A DNA stretch of 64,000 nt from an uncultured Cellulophaga sp. (GCA_947492955.1 CANLOV010000003.1:276592-340591), one strand, 5' to 3'; shown: positions 20,280-30,612, counted from the first letter of the stretch. Numbers and translations are program-made. The notes: generated from the letters alone by a model not told the origin.

Positions 20280-21617
20280 TTAACGCATACCTTTCATGGC
20301 ACCCATCATCTGCATCATTTTTTTACCGCCACCGCCTTGCATCATCTTCATCATCTTACTCATTTGGTTAAATTGCTTTAGTAATTGGTTTACCTCTTGT
20401 ATGGTACGTCCACTACCTTTAGCAATTCTCTTTTTTCTACTAGCATTTAATTTGGCTGGTGTAGATCTTTCTAATGGTGTCATAGAATGTATAATTGCCT
20501 CTATATGCTTAAAGGCATCATCGTCTATATCTAAACCTTTCATTGCCTTTCCTGCACCAGGAATCATCCCCATTAAATCCTTCATACTACCCATTTTCTT
20601 AATCTGCTGAATCTGACTTAAAAAGTCATCAAAACCAAACTTATTCTTGGCAATTTTCTTTTGAATTTTACGAGCTTCCTCTTCATCGAACTGCTCTTGT
20701 GCTCGTTCTACTAAAGAAACAACATCTCCCATTCCTAGGATACGATCTGCCATACGTGTTGGGTAAAACACGTCTATAGCATCCATTTTTTCTCCTGTAC
20801 CAATAAATTTAATTGGTTTATTTACTACAGATTTAATAGATATTGCTGCACCACCACGAGTATCACCATCTAACTTGGTTAAAATTACTCCATCAAAATT
20901 TAAAATATCATTAAATGCTTTTGCTGTATTTACAGCATCTTGCCCTGTCATGGCATCTACAACAAATAATGTTTCTTGTGGTTGTATTGCTTTATGAACG
21001 TTAGATATTTCGTTCATCATTTCTTCATCTACTGCCAAACGGCCAGCGGTATCTATTATTACCACATTATTTCCGTTTGCTTTAGCATGTGCTATAGCTG
21101 CTTTAGAAATAGCTACTGGATCTGTATTTCCTCTATCCGAATATACTTCTACTCCTATTTGCTCTCCTACTACATGCAATTGATCTATTGCCGCAGGACG
21201 GTATATATCACAAGCTACCAATAAAGGTTTCTTATTCTTTTTTGTTTTTAAAAAGTTACCTAATTTACCTGTAAAAGTTGTTTTACCAGAACCTTGTAGT
21301 CCTGACATTAATATTACAGACGGGTTTCCTGATAAATTAATACCTTCTACATCTCCTCCCATGAGTTCTACCAACTCATCTTTAACCAACTTCACCATTA
21401 ACTGCCCTGGTTGCAGGGTTGTTAATACATCTTGACCTAGTGCTTTTTCTTTTACTCTAGCTGTAAATTCTTTGGCTATTTTAAAGTTAACATCGGCATC
21501 TAATAAAGCTCTACGTACTTCTTTTAAAGTTTCTGCAACATTAATTTCTGTTATTTGCCCGTGCCCCTTTAAAACGTGGAGTGCTTTATCTAACTTATCA
21601 CTTAAATTATCAAACAT
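20280..21617 (-). CDS. ffh: Signal recognition particle protein Ffh
   Basis: Ffh binds the signal sequences of nascent membrane proteins and, with SRP RNA and FtsY, brings ribosomes to the membrane. The 445-residue protein has the N domain, the GTPase domain (P-loop GLQGSGKTTFTGKLG, DTAGR, LTKLDGD), and the Met-rich M domain ending MSKMMKMMQGGGGKKMMQMM. On the minus strand a TAAATTTG box (21643-21650) lies about 26 bases upstream and may be its -7 element. Confidence 0.97.
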   Translation of the reverse strand: MFDNLSDKLDKALHVLKGHGQITEINVAETLKEVRRALLDADVNFKIAKEFTARVKEKALGQDVLTTLQPGQLMVKLVKDELVELMGGDVEGINLSGNPSVILMSGLQGSGKTTFTGKLGNFLKTKKNKKPLLVACDIYRPAAIDQLHVVGEQIGVEVYSDRGNTDPVAISKAAIAHAKANGNNVVIIDTAGRLAVDEEMMNEISNVHKAIQPQETLFVVDAMTGQDAVNTAKAFNDILNFDGVILTKLDGDTRGGAAISIKSVVNKPIKFIGTGEKMDAIDVFYPTRMADRILGMGDVVSLVERAQEQFDEEEARKIQKKIAKNKFGFDDFLSQIQQIKKMGSMKDLMGMIPGAGKAMKGLDIDDDAFKHIEAIIHSMTPLERSTPAKLNASRKKRIAKGSGRTIQEVNQLLKQFNQMSKMMKMMQGGGGKKMMQMMGAMKGMR

Positions 21618-21694
21618 AGTCTTACCTTATTATCAAGAAATGCAAATTTAGTGATTTGAACATTACTATTGAAGAAACACTTTACAAACTAAAA

Positions 21695-21731
21695 AATAAA
21701 GGCTGCTAAATTTAATTTAGCAGCCTTTATT
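21695..21731 (-). terminator. Terminator after the modular lipoprotein gene
   Basis: Perfect 17-base arms (21695-21711 and 21715-21731, beginning AATAAAGGCTGCTAAAT) enclose a 3-base loop. It lies 20 bases past the stop codon of the lipoprotein gene and upstream of ffh. Confidence 0.75.
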
Positions 21732-21751
21732 AATTTGTGCAATTAATAATC

Positions 21752-23533
21752 TTATTGATCAAGACGTTCTAATACTATAACACTATATGTTTCGTCATCG
21801 TTTAAATGTTTTAACTCTACACGATCACCAGTCTCAGATGCTGTAACAAACTTCCAATCATTAGTTATTAATCCTTGAAAAGGTGAATCTCCTGCAAAAT
21901 TTAAGTACACTTTTAAATTGTAATCAATATCCATAAGTACTCGCCATACACCTACTCCTCCTGGTGTTCCTAAGCTTGTATTAACAATTGTAGTTTGATT
22001 ATTTAATTGTAGGCTTATAGTTTTATCCTCAAATAAATCTGTTTTATCTTCTTCTCCTTTAAAATATGATGCTACAACCCAATCTTCTCCTTTTAATACA
22101 TTTTTAAGCCCAGAAATTTCAGCGTTTGTATCACCATCATCACATAACCTTTCTAAGATAAGTTCATAATTTGTGCCTTCTATATTAAATTGTAAACGCT
22201 TATTTCTTAAATCTGACAACAACCACTCAAAACTTACCTCTTGCTCATCTTCCATAATAATAGCCATTACTAGTTTACCTTCTTGGTTGGTAGTTATAGC
22301 CCATGTTCCATTACTAACCGCATGACCATTAGTTAAAATAACTAAACCATCTGATTTAAATTCAAAGGCTAAGCCTAATAAACGGTCTATATTTTCATTA
22401 TTTAATTTTACTTTTTGGATTATCCACGCACATTCTTTTAAAACTTCTCTTAATGTATCTGGCGAAGAAGTATCTGGTAAATCACATGCCTTTTTCATAA
22501 CAATTTTATTCCCACCTTCTGCAAATAATTTAATTTTACCTGGCTCTAATTCATAGATAAACCAATCTAATGTAAAATCTACTAATTCCTCGAACTCTAA
22601 TTTTAATAGTACTCTAAAATCGCTTACTCTAGTATTCCAAGTTCCTGTAAGCATTTCTCCATTTCTTCCTTTAACTTTTACTACCCCATCTTCTGTAAAG
22701 TTCATTACATACTCAAAATACTGTTCTCTTTGGCTTTGGTTATCTCTTTGTACATCATAAACTAACCAAGGACACTGTACTAAATAGTTATCTAAACGTT
22801 CTTTTGTAAAATCATCATCGTTATGATCATCATCATCATCCTCATCACACATACCTTTAGCTCTCTCTATTGCTGCAGCTAATTCTTCGTTATTATTTAC
22901 CATAGTTTTAGTACCATCATACAACTCTAATTCTACAGGAAAATCGATACTTACAATATCATTATCATCTAAGCCAGCAAAAAATCTTCTTAATTCTTTA
23001 TCGCTATTTACAGTTACGTTACCTGTTTGCTCTCTATTAATATCAAAAGTGTATAATTTAATAGGGTATACAAAATCGATACACTCAATATCATCGTCGT
23101 TACCACCTTCTACACATTCTTCTGCTATGGCACGCAAATCTTCTTTCCCATTAATTACAATCTCTGTAAAATCTGCAAGGGTTACTGTAATAGGAAAAAT
23201 AAATTCTAATACATCTATATCATCATCAACAGCATCAAAAAGTTCTTCTATTGTTTTTAAATCTTCGATAGCATCTATAGTTACATCTAAACCTTTTACC
23301 GTTACCGTGTAAGGGAATTTAACCGCAAAACAACTGGCTCCATCTACTATATTATCAAAAGAACCATCATTAGCAGCGGTATTTGTTACCAGCTTTGCTG
23401 TAGTAGAATTTGCTGTAATGGTTTCTTGTTCGTTTGGTTCTGTTACATCTTCGAATTCATCTTGACACGAAGTGAAAGTTAATGCCATCATAAGTAGGCT
23501 TGTGCATGCTAAGAATTTAATTAAATGTTTCAT
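21752..23533 (-). CDS. Large repeat-containing surface lipoprotein
   Basis: The 593-residue protein has a lipoprotein signal (LACTSLLMMALTFTSC then QDEFEDV). Residues about 65-245 contain four degenerate repeats of about 45-50 residues, each with an [FY]P[IV]xL-type strand followed by a VxxxEEL-type segment. An acidic linker (MCDEDDDDDHNDDD) follows. Residues about 255-593 contain three longer repeats with a C-x-W start, a GTW core and, in two of them, an xLERLC/D end, resembling calycin-like lipoprotein domains. It is divergent from an ECF sigma factor whose operon encodes a FecR and a TonB receptor, suggesting a surface partner or target. I do not recognise a named family for the whole. Confidence 0.8.
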   Translation of the reverse strand: MKHLIKFLACTSLLMMALTFTSCQDEFEDVTEPNEQETITANSTTAKLVTNTAANDGSFDNIVDGASCFAVKFPYTVTVKGLDVTIDAIEDLKTIEELFDAVDDDIDVLEFIFPITVTLADFTEIVINGKEDLRAIAEECVEGGNDDDIECIDFVYPIKLYTFDINREQTGNVTVNSDKELRRFFAGLDDNDIVSIDFPVELELYDGTKTMVNNNEELAAAIERAKGMCDEDDDDDHNDDDFTKERLDNYLVQCPWLVYDVQRDNQSQREQYFEYVMNFTEDGVVKVKGRNGEMLTGTWNTRVSDFRVLLKLEFEELVDFTLDWFIYELEPGKIKLFAEGGNKIVMKKACDLPDTSSPDTLREVLKECAWIIQKVKLNNENIDRLLGLAFEFKSDGLVILTNGHAVSNGTWAITTNQEGKLVMAIIMEDEQEVSFEWLLSDLRNKRLQFNIEGTNYELILERLCDDGDTNAEISGLKNVLKGEDWVVASYFKGEEDKTDLFEDKTISLQLNNQTTIVNTSLGTPGGVGVWRVLMDIDYNLKVYLNFAGDSPFQGLITNDWKFVTASETGDRVELKHLNDDETYSVIVLERLDQ

Positions 23534-23619
23534 AATGATTTGGATTATTTTTAGTTTCTATACCAATGAAACAACTATCTCTAAAAATACCCTACTTATT
23601 TTTTTATTTATTTTTAAGA

Positions 23620-23627
23620 TATCTTTG
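23620..23627 (+). promoter_or_regulatory. Putative -7 box (TATCTTTG) for the sigma factor gene
   Basis: The octamer fits TAnnTTTG and lies 15 bases before the GTG start at 23642, leaving a very short leader. Confidence 0.45.
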
Positions 23628-23641
23628 AAAAAAAACAAATA

Positions 23642-24154
23642 GTGGCATCTAAAAATAATAATTCTGTTTGTGAAGATAAGGTATACAGCCATATCTTTAC
23701 TACTAATGCAAAAACGGTTTTTAATTATATATATTATAAGTTTGGCAACGAAGAAAAGGCTAACGATGCTGTGCAAGAAGCTTTTTTAAAATTATGGGAG
23801 AATTGCGCTAAAGTAAGTCCCGAAAAAGCAAAATCGTATGTATATACTATTGCCAACAACCTATACTTAAATGTATTAAAAGCGGAAAAAGTACGTCTTA
23901 AACATGCCGATAAAACCTTAAAAGTATCTAATGAGTCTCCAGAATTTATATTAGAACATAAAGAATACCAGGACAAATTAGATGCTGCCCTTAATAGTTT
24001 ACCAGAAAACCAACGCACTACTTTTTTATTGAATAGAATTGATGGAAAAAAATATGCTGAGATTGCCGAAATGGAAGGTGTTAGTATAAAGGCTATTGAA
24101 AAACGAATGCATTTAGCTCTAAAATCTCTTAGAGAAAAAATTGATGGTATATAA
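23642..24154 (+). CDS. ECF-type RNA polymerase sigma factor (FecI-like)
   Basis: The 170-residue protein has sigma region 2 (VFNYIYYKFGNEEKANDAVQ, EAFLKLWEN) and region 4 (SLPENQRTTFLLNRIDGKKY, AEIAEMEGVSIKAIEKRMHL). The start is GTG. It is followed by fecR and a TonB receptor with an STN domain, so it is expected to direct transcription of this locus and perhaps the divergent lipoprotein when the receptor binds its substrate. Confidence 0.93.
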   Translation: MASKNNNSVCEDKVYSHIFTTNAKTVFNYIYYKFGNEEKANDAVQEAFLKLWENCAKVSPEKAKSYVYTIANNLYLNVLKAEKVRLKHADKTLKVSNESPEFILEHKEYQDKLDAALNSLPENQRTTFLLNRIDGKKYAEIAEMEGVSIKAIEKRMHLALKSLREKIDGI

Positions 24155-24280
24155 ATTAGTTGGTAGTGAAAATAAAAAAACTAAACTTAAAATCTGCTCT
24201 CTAACTTTTTCTAATTTTATAAAATAGAAAAGTAGGGTTTTTAGATTTTAAATTGTTATTCATATATAAAGCATAAGATC

Positions 24281-25195
24281 ATGCAAGAAAATTATTTAGC
24301 AAAATGGCTTAACGGTGAGCTTTCTGAAGCTGAGTTGTCGGAATTTAAAAAAACCGATGAATACGCTTCGTATCAGAAAATTATTGAAGCATCTACATTT
24401 TTAGAAGCTCCAAAATTTGATACTGAAAAAGCCTTAATAGATATTAAAGTAAAACAACAAAATAATAATAGTGTTAAAGTTGTAAAATTAAGTCCTATTA
24501 AAAAATTAATGAGAGTAGCTGCTGCAATTGCCATTCTTATTACTGGAACTTACTTTTACATGAACTCTTTAAACGAAACTATTACAACACTATATGCTGA
24601 ACGCACAGAAATTACACTTCCAGATAATTCTGAAGTAGTTTTAAATGCCGACTCTAAAGTTAGTTATAGTATAAAAAATTGGGATACCAAAAGGAACATA
24701 GATTTAGATGGTGAAGCTTATTTTAAAGTTGCTAAAGGAAAACGTTTTACAGTAGCTACAGACGCAGGTACTGTTAGTGTTTTAGGAACACAATTTAATG
24801 TAACACAAAGAGATGGCATTTTTAAAGTTACTTGTTTTGAAGGGCTTGTTAGCGTACTTTTTAACAACAAAGAAACTAAGTTACCTGCCGGTACATCTTT
24901 TTTAGTTGTTAACGGACAAATTAAAGACATTAAGGCTCCCAACACATCTGAACCATCATGGATTAACAACGAAAGTTCTTTTAAAAGTATTCCTTTATCT
25001 TATGTTTTAAACGAATTAAAAAGACAGTATAATATAACTGTTGAAACTAAAAATATTAACACAGATAAATTATTTACTGGTAGCTTTAGTAACACTAATA
25101 TAGACTTAGCTTTAAAAAGTATTAGTGTTCCCGCTCAAATAAAATTTAAATTAGAGGGGAATAAAGTACTATTCTATGCTGAAAAGACGCATTAA
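24281..25195 (+). CDS. FecR family anti-sigma factor
   Basis: The 304-residue inner-membrane protein has a cytosolic N-terminal segment (about 1-80), one transmembrane helix (about 82-100, VAAAIAILITGTYFYMN), a periplasmic FecR domain (TEITLPDNSEVVLNADSKVS, DLDGEAYFKVAKGKRFTV), and a C-terminal domain of the DUF4974 type (IPLSYVLNELKRQYNITVET). FecR proteins hold the sigma factor and receive a signal from the STN domain of the partner receptor. Its last 20 bases overlap the receptor gene. Confidence 0.93.
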   Translation: MQENYLAKWLNGELSEAELSEFKKTDEYASYQKIIEASTFLEAPKFDTEKALIDIKVKQQNNNSVKVVKLSPIKKLMRVAAAIAILITGTYFYMNSLNETITTLYAERTEITLPDNSEVVLNADSKVSYSIKNWDTKRNIDLDGEAYFKVAKGKRFTVATDAGTVSVLGTQFNVTQRDGIFKVTCFEGLVSVLFNNKETKLPAGTSFLVVNGQIKDIKAPNTSEPSWINNESSFKSIPLSYVLNELKRQYNITVETKNINTDKLFTGSFSNTNIDLALKSISVPAQIKFKLEGNKVLFYAEKTH

Positions 25196-27728
25196 ACATT
25201 TTCTTTTTATTGTAGTAATACTTTGCTTAAATATTACTACCACTTTGGGGCAAGATAAAACCTTAGCCCCAAAACTTCTTATTACTTATTTACATGAATT
25301 AGAGTTAGCCTATAATATTAAATTTTCATATGTAGATGAAGATATAAAAGCGATTAAACTACAAGCATCTAATAGCGAAGAATTAAAAGATATCTTAACT
25401 AATATTGAAGCCCAAACAAAACTTAAAATAAAAAAAATAGATAGTCGTTATTATTCCTTATTTAAAAGTACTACATTGGATGTATGCGGTGCTATTTTAG
25501 ATAATTTTAAAATACCTCTTAGTAGCGCTAGTATTGAAATTTTAGATACTAAAATTGCTACAACCACCAATATTAATGGAGAATTTTATTTTAAAAATAT
25601 TCCCAGACAAGCTGTTATACGTATTAAACACTTAGGATTTAAAACAAAATTTATTACTGCGGAATACTTAATAAAACAAGACTCTTGCACCTCTATATTA
25701 TTAAGCCCTTATTACCAACAGTTAGAAGAAATTGTTGTGATACAATTTTTAACTACCGGTTTAACCAAACACAAAGATGCAAGTATACAATTAAACACCA
25801 ATGATTTTGGCATTTTACCTGGATTAATAGAGCCCGATGTATTACAGACCGTACAAGCACTTCCGGGCATTAAAAGTATAGACGAAACAGTATCTAATAT
25901 TAATATTAGAGGTGGTACCAACGACCAGAATTTAATTTTATGGGATGGTATTAAAATGTATCAATCTGGTCACTTTTTTGGGCTAATATCTGCCTTTAAC
26001 CCTTATTTAACCAATAAAGTTACCCTCATTAAAAATGGTACTAGTGCCAAATACGGAGATGGTGTTAGTGGAATAGTTAATATGGAAACCAATAATGAAA
26101 TTAAAACTAATTTCTTTGGTGGTGGCGGTTTAAATTTAATTGGAGGAGATGTATACGGACAATTACCTATTAGCAAAAAATTAGCTTTTCAGTTTTCAGC
26201 ACGACGTTCCATTACTGATTTTTTAGATACTCCTATTTACAATCGATTTTCTGATAGGGTTTTTCAAGATAGTGACATTAATAAAAACAATACCAGCGAT
26301 TTTAATGTAATACAAAACGAGACCTTTTATTTTTATGATTTTACAGGAAAACTATTGTATAATATAAACCCTAATCATAAACTAAAAGTTAGTTTTATTA
26401 ACTCTAACAACAATCTAGATTATACCGAATCTGTTGTAGAAAATAATAGAGGCAGTAATAGTAAATTAGACCAAACCAATATATCTGTTGGTGCTAGTTT
26501 AGAAAGCAATTGGTCTTCTAAATTATCTACACATATAAACACCTACTCTACTCGTTATAATTTAAATTCTGAAAATATAACCGCAAATACAAACCAAACG
26601 CTATTTCAAAAAAACGAAGTTTTAGAAACTGCAATTCAGCTAAACACTAACTATAGTGTTTCTAATACGCTAAATTGGTTAAATGGTTATCATTTTAATG
26701 AAGTAGGCATTACCAATACTACTAATGTAAGCCTCCCCCCTTTTAAAAGCAATATAAAAGGAGTTATTAGAACTCATGCTTTATATTCCGAAATAAATTA
26801 TACCTCTAACAACAAAAAATTAAATGCAAAAGCAGGGCTTAGGTTTAATGCTATAGAAAATATAAATAACACATTTAACGACCAGATTTTAGAACCTAGA
26901 ATTAATATTAATTACAAACTAGCTAAAAATTTATATGCCGAGCTTCTGGGAGAATATAAAAACCAAACTACCAACCAAATTATTGATTTAAAACAAAACT
27001 TTTTAGGTATAGAAAAACGTAGGTGGATATTATCTGATGGTGATTCTTTGCCTATTACAAAAAGTAAACAATTTTCTTTAGGCTTTAACTACAATAAAAA
27101 AGATTTATTTATTGGTTTAGAAGGCTTTTACAAAAGAGTAAACGGCATTAGCACTACAACACAAGGTTTTCAGAACCAAGACCATTTTAATGGAGAAATA
27201 GGCAGCTATACTGCAAAAGGTATTGAGTTTTTAATTAATAAAAAAACAAAAACATTTAGCACTTGGTTTAGCTACACATACAATATTAACAACTATACGT
27301 TTAAAGATATTACACCCAATACTTTTCCTAATAATTTAGACAATAGGCATACTGCTTCTTTCGCTAGCGCATATACTTATAAAAATATAAAACTAAGTTT
27401 AGGTATTAATTATAAATCTGGAAGCCCATATACGCAACCATTAGCAGAAAACCCTATAAATCTAAATAATTTCCCTAACACTATTAATTACAAAGAACCT
27501 AATAGCGCTAGATTACCACATTATTTTAGAGCTGATGCTTCTGCCATCTATAGTTTTACTATTAATTCTAAAATAAAGGCATCTGCTGGTGCTTCTGTTT
27601 TAAATTTACTAAGTAGAAAAAACATTTTAAATACTTATTACAGACTAAATACTAACAACGAAATAGAAACTATAGAAAGTGTATCTTTAGGTATTACTCC
27701 TAACTTAAATTTTAGAGTGAGGTTTTAA
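25176..27728 (+). CDS. TonB-dependent receptor with STN and carboxypeptidase-like domains
   Basis: The 850-residue outer membrane protein has a signal peptide (about 1-25), an STN signalling domain (about 28-95), a carboxypeptidase-regulatory-like domain (about 100-185, FYFKNIPRQAVIRIKHLGFK), a plug with VQALPGIKSIDETVSNINIR, and a barrel ending in LGITPNLNFRVRF. The STN domain and the preceding sigma/FecR genes mark it as a transducing receptor. No SusD partner gene follows, so the substrate is not predicted; the divergent repeat lipoprotein is the only extracellular candidate nearby. Confidence 0.93.
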   Translation: MLKRRIKHFLFIVVILCLNITTTLGQDKTLAPKLLITYLHELELAYNIKFSYVDEDIKAIKLQASNSEELKDILTNIEAQTKLKIKKIDSRYYSLFKSTTLDVCGAILDNFKIPLSSASIEILDTKIATTTNINGEFYFKNIPRQAVIRIKHLGFKTKFITAEYLIKQDSCTSILLSPYYQQLEEIVVIQFLTTGLTKHKDASIQLNTNDFGILPGLIEPDVLQTVQALPGIKSIDETVSNINIRGGTNDQNLILWDGIKMYQSGHFFGLISAFNPYLTNKVTLIKNGTSAKYGDGVSGIVNMETNNEIKTNFFGGGGLNLIGGDVYGQLPISKKLAFQFSARRSITDFLDTPIYNRFSDRVFQDSDINKNNTSDFNVIQNETFYFYDFTGKLLYNINPNHKLKVSFINSNNNLDYTESVVENNRGSNSKLDQTNISVGASLESNWSSKLSTHINTYSTRYNLNSENITANTNQTLFQKNEVLETAIQLNTNYSVSNTLNWLNGYHFNEVGITNTTNVSLPPFKSNIKGVIRTHALYSEINYTSNNKKLNAKAGLRFNAIENINNTFNDQILEPRININYKLAKNLYAELLGEYKNQTTNQIIDLKQNFLGIEKRRWILSDGDSLPITKSKQFSLGFNYNKKDLFIGLEGFYKRVNGISTTTQGFQNQDHFNGEIGSYTAKGIEFLINKKTKTFSTWFSYTYNINNYTFKDITPNTFPNNLDNRHTASFASAYTYKNIKLSLGINYKSGSPYTQPLAENPINLNNFPNTINYKEPNSARLPHYFRADASAIYSFTINSKIKASAGASVLNLLSRKNILNTYYRLNTNNEIETIESVSLGITPNLNFRVRF

Positions 27729-27755
27729 TTTGCATGAAGTACACTTATTAGTAAA

Positions 27756-28547
27756 CTACTTACTAAAATCAAAATTTAGCATCCGTTTCATAATACTATA
27801 CAATTCAGGGAAATCTCTCTTAAAAACAGCTGGAGTTTCTATATAATTTTCGACTGCAACGGCAAAAAACTCGTGTATATTAGTTCTTCCATAGGCTCTA
27901 AAATAAGTTGTAGTTTCTAACTTATTTAAAAAGTCTTTACTGGTATACATGCGTTTTAATTTTCGTAACCCGTGCATAAAAGACCAGCCCTGGAAAGATT
28001 GTTTATTTAACACATTAAAACTAATAGCATGCGCAAATTCGTGCACCGCTAAATTTACATTATCGTTAGGTATTTTAAATCCATGAAATAATTGTTCCGC
28101 AGAAAACACAACTATTTTTAAAGCAGGGTTGTATTCTCCATAATGATTTTGCCTGGTAAATACAGAATAATAATATGTTGGATAAATAATAATACGCTTT
28201 ATGGATAACACCATAAAATCTCGCATTCCCATAGTTAACATGGCAACAGTAGCACTTAATAACAATTTAATATCATCTTGCTTTTCTACATCTTCATGAA
28301 AAACAATTTTCTTACGGCTTCTAAATCGTAGGAGTCTTTTTTTAAATTTCTTCTTATTAGTATCAGATAATTTTCCGTAGAAAGGCAAATTAACACTAAT
28401 TAATGTCTCCTCCTCTTTAGTTAACGCTGGCAACTTTTTAAACGGATTTAAAAAAAATAAATCTAGCGCATAATAAATTATGTATCCTAAAAAAAAGACG
28501 ATAAAAAAAAGTGCTGCTAATGCAAATACTTGTTCGGTTGTAATCAT
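27756..28547 (-). CDS. Zinc-dependent peptidase, M90 (MtfA) family
   Basis: The 263-residue protein has an N-terminal membrane helix (about 8-30) and the zinc motif HEFAH in NLAVHEFAHAISFNVLNKQS, with a downstream Glu in NIHEFFAVAVENYIETP. MtfA relatives are zinc aminopeptidases that interact with the Mlc repressor in enterobacteria; that partner is not expected here. The 3' end faces the TonB receptor gene 27 bases away. Upstream on the same strand is argS, 29 bases off. Confidence 0.85.
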   Translation of the reverse strand: MITTEQVFALAALFFIVFFLGYIIYYALDLFFLNPFKKLPALTKEEETLISVNLPFYGKLSDTNKKKFKKRLLRFRSRKKIVFHEDVEKQDDIKLLLSATVAMLTMGMRDFMVLSIKRIIIYPTYYYSVFTRQNHYGEYNPALKIVVFSAEQLFHGFKIPNDNVNLAVHEFAHAISFNVLNKQSFQGWSFMHGLRKLKRMYTSKDFLNKLETTTYFRAYGRTNIHEFFAVAVENYIETPAVFKRDFPELYSIMKRMLNFDFSK

Positions 28548-28576
28548 TAACCAAACATAATAAAAGTAAATTACTA

Positions 28577-30484
28577 TTACATGCGTTCTGGCACCTGTAT
28601 CCCTAATAATTTAAAAGCAGATGCTATTACCTCTCCTACTTTTTTGGCTAATTGTATTCTAAAAACTTTCTTTTGCTCATCTGTTTCTGGTAAAATAGGC
28701 ACATTCTGATAAAAAGAATTGAACTCTTTTACCAAATCATAAGTATAATTTGCAATAATTGCCGGACTATAATTAGCTGCTGCTAATTGTATGGTTTCTG
28801 GAAAAAGCTGTAGTTGCTTTAACAACTCTTTTTCTTTTTCGTGTAATGCTATAGTAGTATTAATAGCTCCTAAAACTATACCTGTATCATTTGCTTTGCG
28901 AACAATAGATTGTATTCTTGCATAGGTATACTGAATAAAAGGTCCTGTATTACCTTGAAAATCTACCGATTCTTCTGGATTAAAAAGAATACGCTTTTTA
29001 GGGTCTACTTTCAAAATATAATATTTTAAAGCCCCCATACCTATTACCTTGTATAACTCTTTCTTTTCGGTATCCGAATAATCTTCTAACTTCCCTAATT
29101 CTTCAGAAATGGCCGCGGCAGTATTTGTCATATCTTCCATTAAATCATCTGCATCAACCACGGTACCTTCTCTACTTTTCATTTTTCCACTAGGTAAATC
29201 TACCATTCCGTAACTTAAATGAAATAGCTTTTCTGCCCATGAAAACCCTAACTTTTTAAGAATTAAAAACAATACTTTAAAATGGTAATCTTGCTCATTA
29301 CCAACGGTGTAAACCATTCCGTTTACATCTGGGTTGTTTTTAACACGTTGTATGGCTGTACCGATATCTTGCGTCATATAAACCGCAGTACCATCTGATC
29401 GTAGAACTATCTTTTCATCTAAACCTTCATCGGTTAAATCTATCCAAACGCTACCATCTTCTTTTCTGTAAAAAACTCCCTTTTCCAAACCATCTGCAAC
29501 AACATCTTTTCCTAACAAGTAGGTATCGCTCTCATAATATAATTGGTCAAAATCTACGCCTAAATTTTTATACGTAACATCGAACCCATCATAAACCCAA
29601 CCATTCATGGTTTTCCATAGACTCACAACTTCTTCGTCACCAGCTTCCCATTTTTTTAGTAGATTTTTTGTATCTAATCCTAATCCACTATAATTATTAA
29701 AATATGTATCCTTATATATTTTTTTAAAATATCGTAAAATCTCAATTATATCAGAATTCTTATCTAACGAATTTTCTTTAATAAATTCTTGTCCTTCCTT
29801 TGATGTTTCAATAAAAATTTTCAAAGCAGATTTACCTTCTTCAATATCAAACCAATCTGAAAACTCTTTTTGAAATTCCTGCTCAAACCTAACATAATAG
29901 TTTCCTACTAACTTATCCCCTTTTAAACCTGTACTCTCTGGTGTTTCTCCATTTCCAAAACGCTGCCATGCCAACATACTTTTACAAATATGTATACCTC
30001 TATCATTTATAATCTGCGTTTTATATATTTTTTTACCAGAAGCCTTTATAATTTCTGCTACAGCATAGCCTAATAAATTATTACGTATGTGTCCTAGGTG
30101 TAATGGCTTATTGGTATTAGGCGAAGAATATTCTACCATTACAGCATCTGCATCGGTAGCTGTAACATAACCAAAATTAGCAACATCATTAACAGAAGTA
30201 AAAAAATCTAAGTAAAAAGAATCACTTATTACTAAATTTAAAAACCCTTTTACTACATTAAAATTAACAACCTCAGCAACATTTTCTTTTAAAAAAGTTC
30301 CTATTTGTTCTCCTATTTGTACAGGGTTTCCTTTTACAAAACGTAAAATTGGAAAAACAACTACGGTAATATCTCCCTCAAAATCCTTTCTTGTAGGCTG
30401 AAACTCTACCGTTGGTAAATCTATTGCATAAATAGCTTTTACAGCTTCTTGTACTTTTGCACTTAAAATGGCTTGGATGTTCAT
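28577..30484 (-). CDS. argS: Arginyl-tRNA synthetase
   Basis: The 635-residue class I synthetase carries the HIGH-type motif (EYSSPNTNKPLHLGHIRNNL), a KMSKS-like loop (GKMKSREGTVVDADDL), and the C-terminal anticodon-binding domain (FQGNTGPFIQYTYARIQSIV). The N-terminal additional domain that recognises tRNA-Arg is present. A minus-strand TAGTTTTG box (30507-30514) lies about 22 bases upstream and may be its promoter -7 element. Confidence 0.97.
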   Translation of the reverse strand: MNIQAILSAKVQEAVKAIYAIDLPTVEFQPTRKDFEGDITVVVFPILRFVKGNPVQIGEQIGTFLKENVAEVVNFNVVKGFLNLVISDSFYLDFFTSVNDVANFGYVTATDADAVMVEYSSPNTNKPLHLGHIRNNLLGYAVAEIIKASGKKIYKTQIINDRGIHICKSMLAWQRFGNGETPESTGLKGDKLVGNYYVRFEQEFQKEFSDWFDIEEGKSALKIFIETSKEGQEFIKENSLDKNSDIIEILRYFKKIYKDTYFNNYSGLGLDTKNLLKKWEAGDEEVVSLWKTMNGWVYDGFDVTYKNLGVDFDQLYYESDTYLLGKDVVADGLEKGVFYRKEDGSVWIDLTDEGLDEKIVLRSDGTAVYMTQDIGTAIQRVKNNPDVNGMVYTVGNEQDYHFKVLFLILKKLGFSWAEKLFHLSYGMVDLPSGKMKSREGTVVDADDLMEDMTNTAAAISEELGKLEDYSDTEKKELYKVIGMGALKYYILKVDPKKRILFNPEESVDFQGNTGPFIQYTYARIQSIVRKANDTGIVLGAINTTIALHEKEKELLKQLQLFPETIQLAAANYSPAIIANYTYDLVKEFNSFYQNVPILPETDEQKKVFRIQLAKKVGEVIASAFKLLGIQVPERM

Positions 30485-30506
30485 TAAATAGTAATGTTTA
30501 AGGCTG

Positions 30507-30514
30507 CAAAACTA
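30507..30514 (-). promoter_or_regulatory. Putative -7 box (TAGTTTTG) for argS
   Basis: On the minus strand the octamer matches TAnnTTTG and is 22 bases from the argS start. No clear -33 box was identified. Confidence 0.4.
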
Positions 30515-30584
30515 AGCATTTTTTACTTTTATTCTTTTCTAAATCCTAGCTTATTAAATGATGCTATAAATAGTATTATAAAAA

Positions 30585-30612
30585 TAAATTTTCAGTAATT
30601 ACTGAAAATTTA
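30585..30612. promoter_or_regulatory. Operator 1 for the GbsR-type regulator: 28-base perfect palindrome
   Basis: The sequence is a perfect inverted repeat with half-site TAAATTTTCAGTAA and its complement. The core CAG-N6-CTG recurs in operators 2 and 3. It ends 11 bases before a putative -7 box and covers the region where the -33 element of the regulator gene should lie, so binding would repress the regulator's own promoter. Confidence 0.75.
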
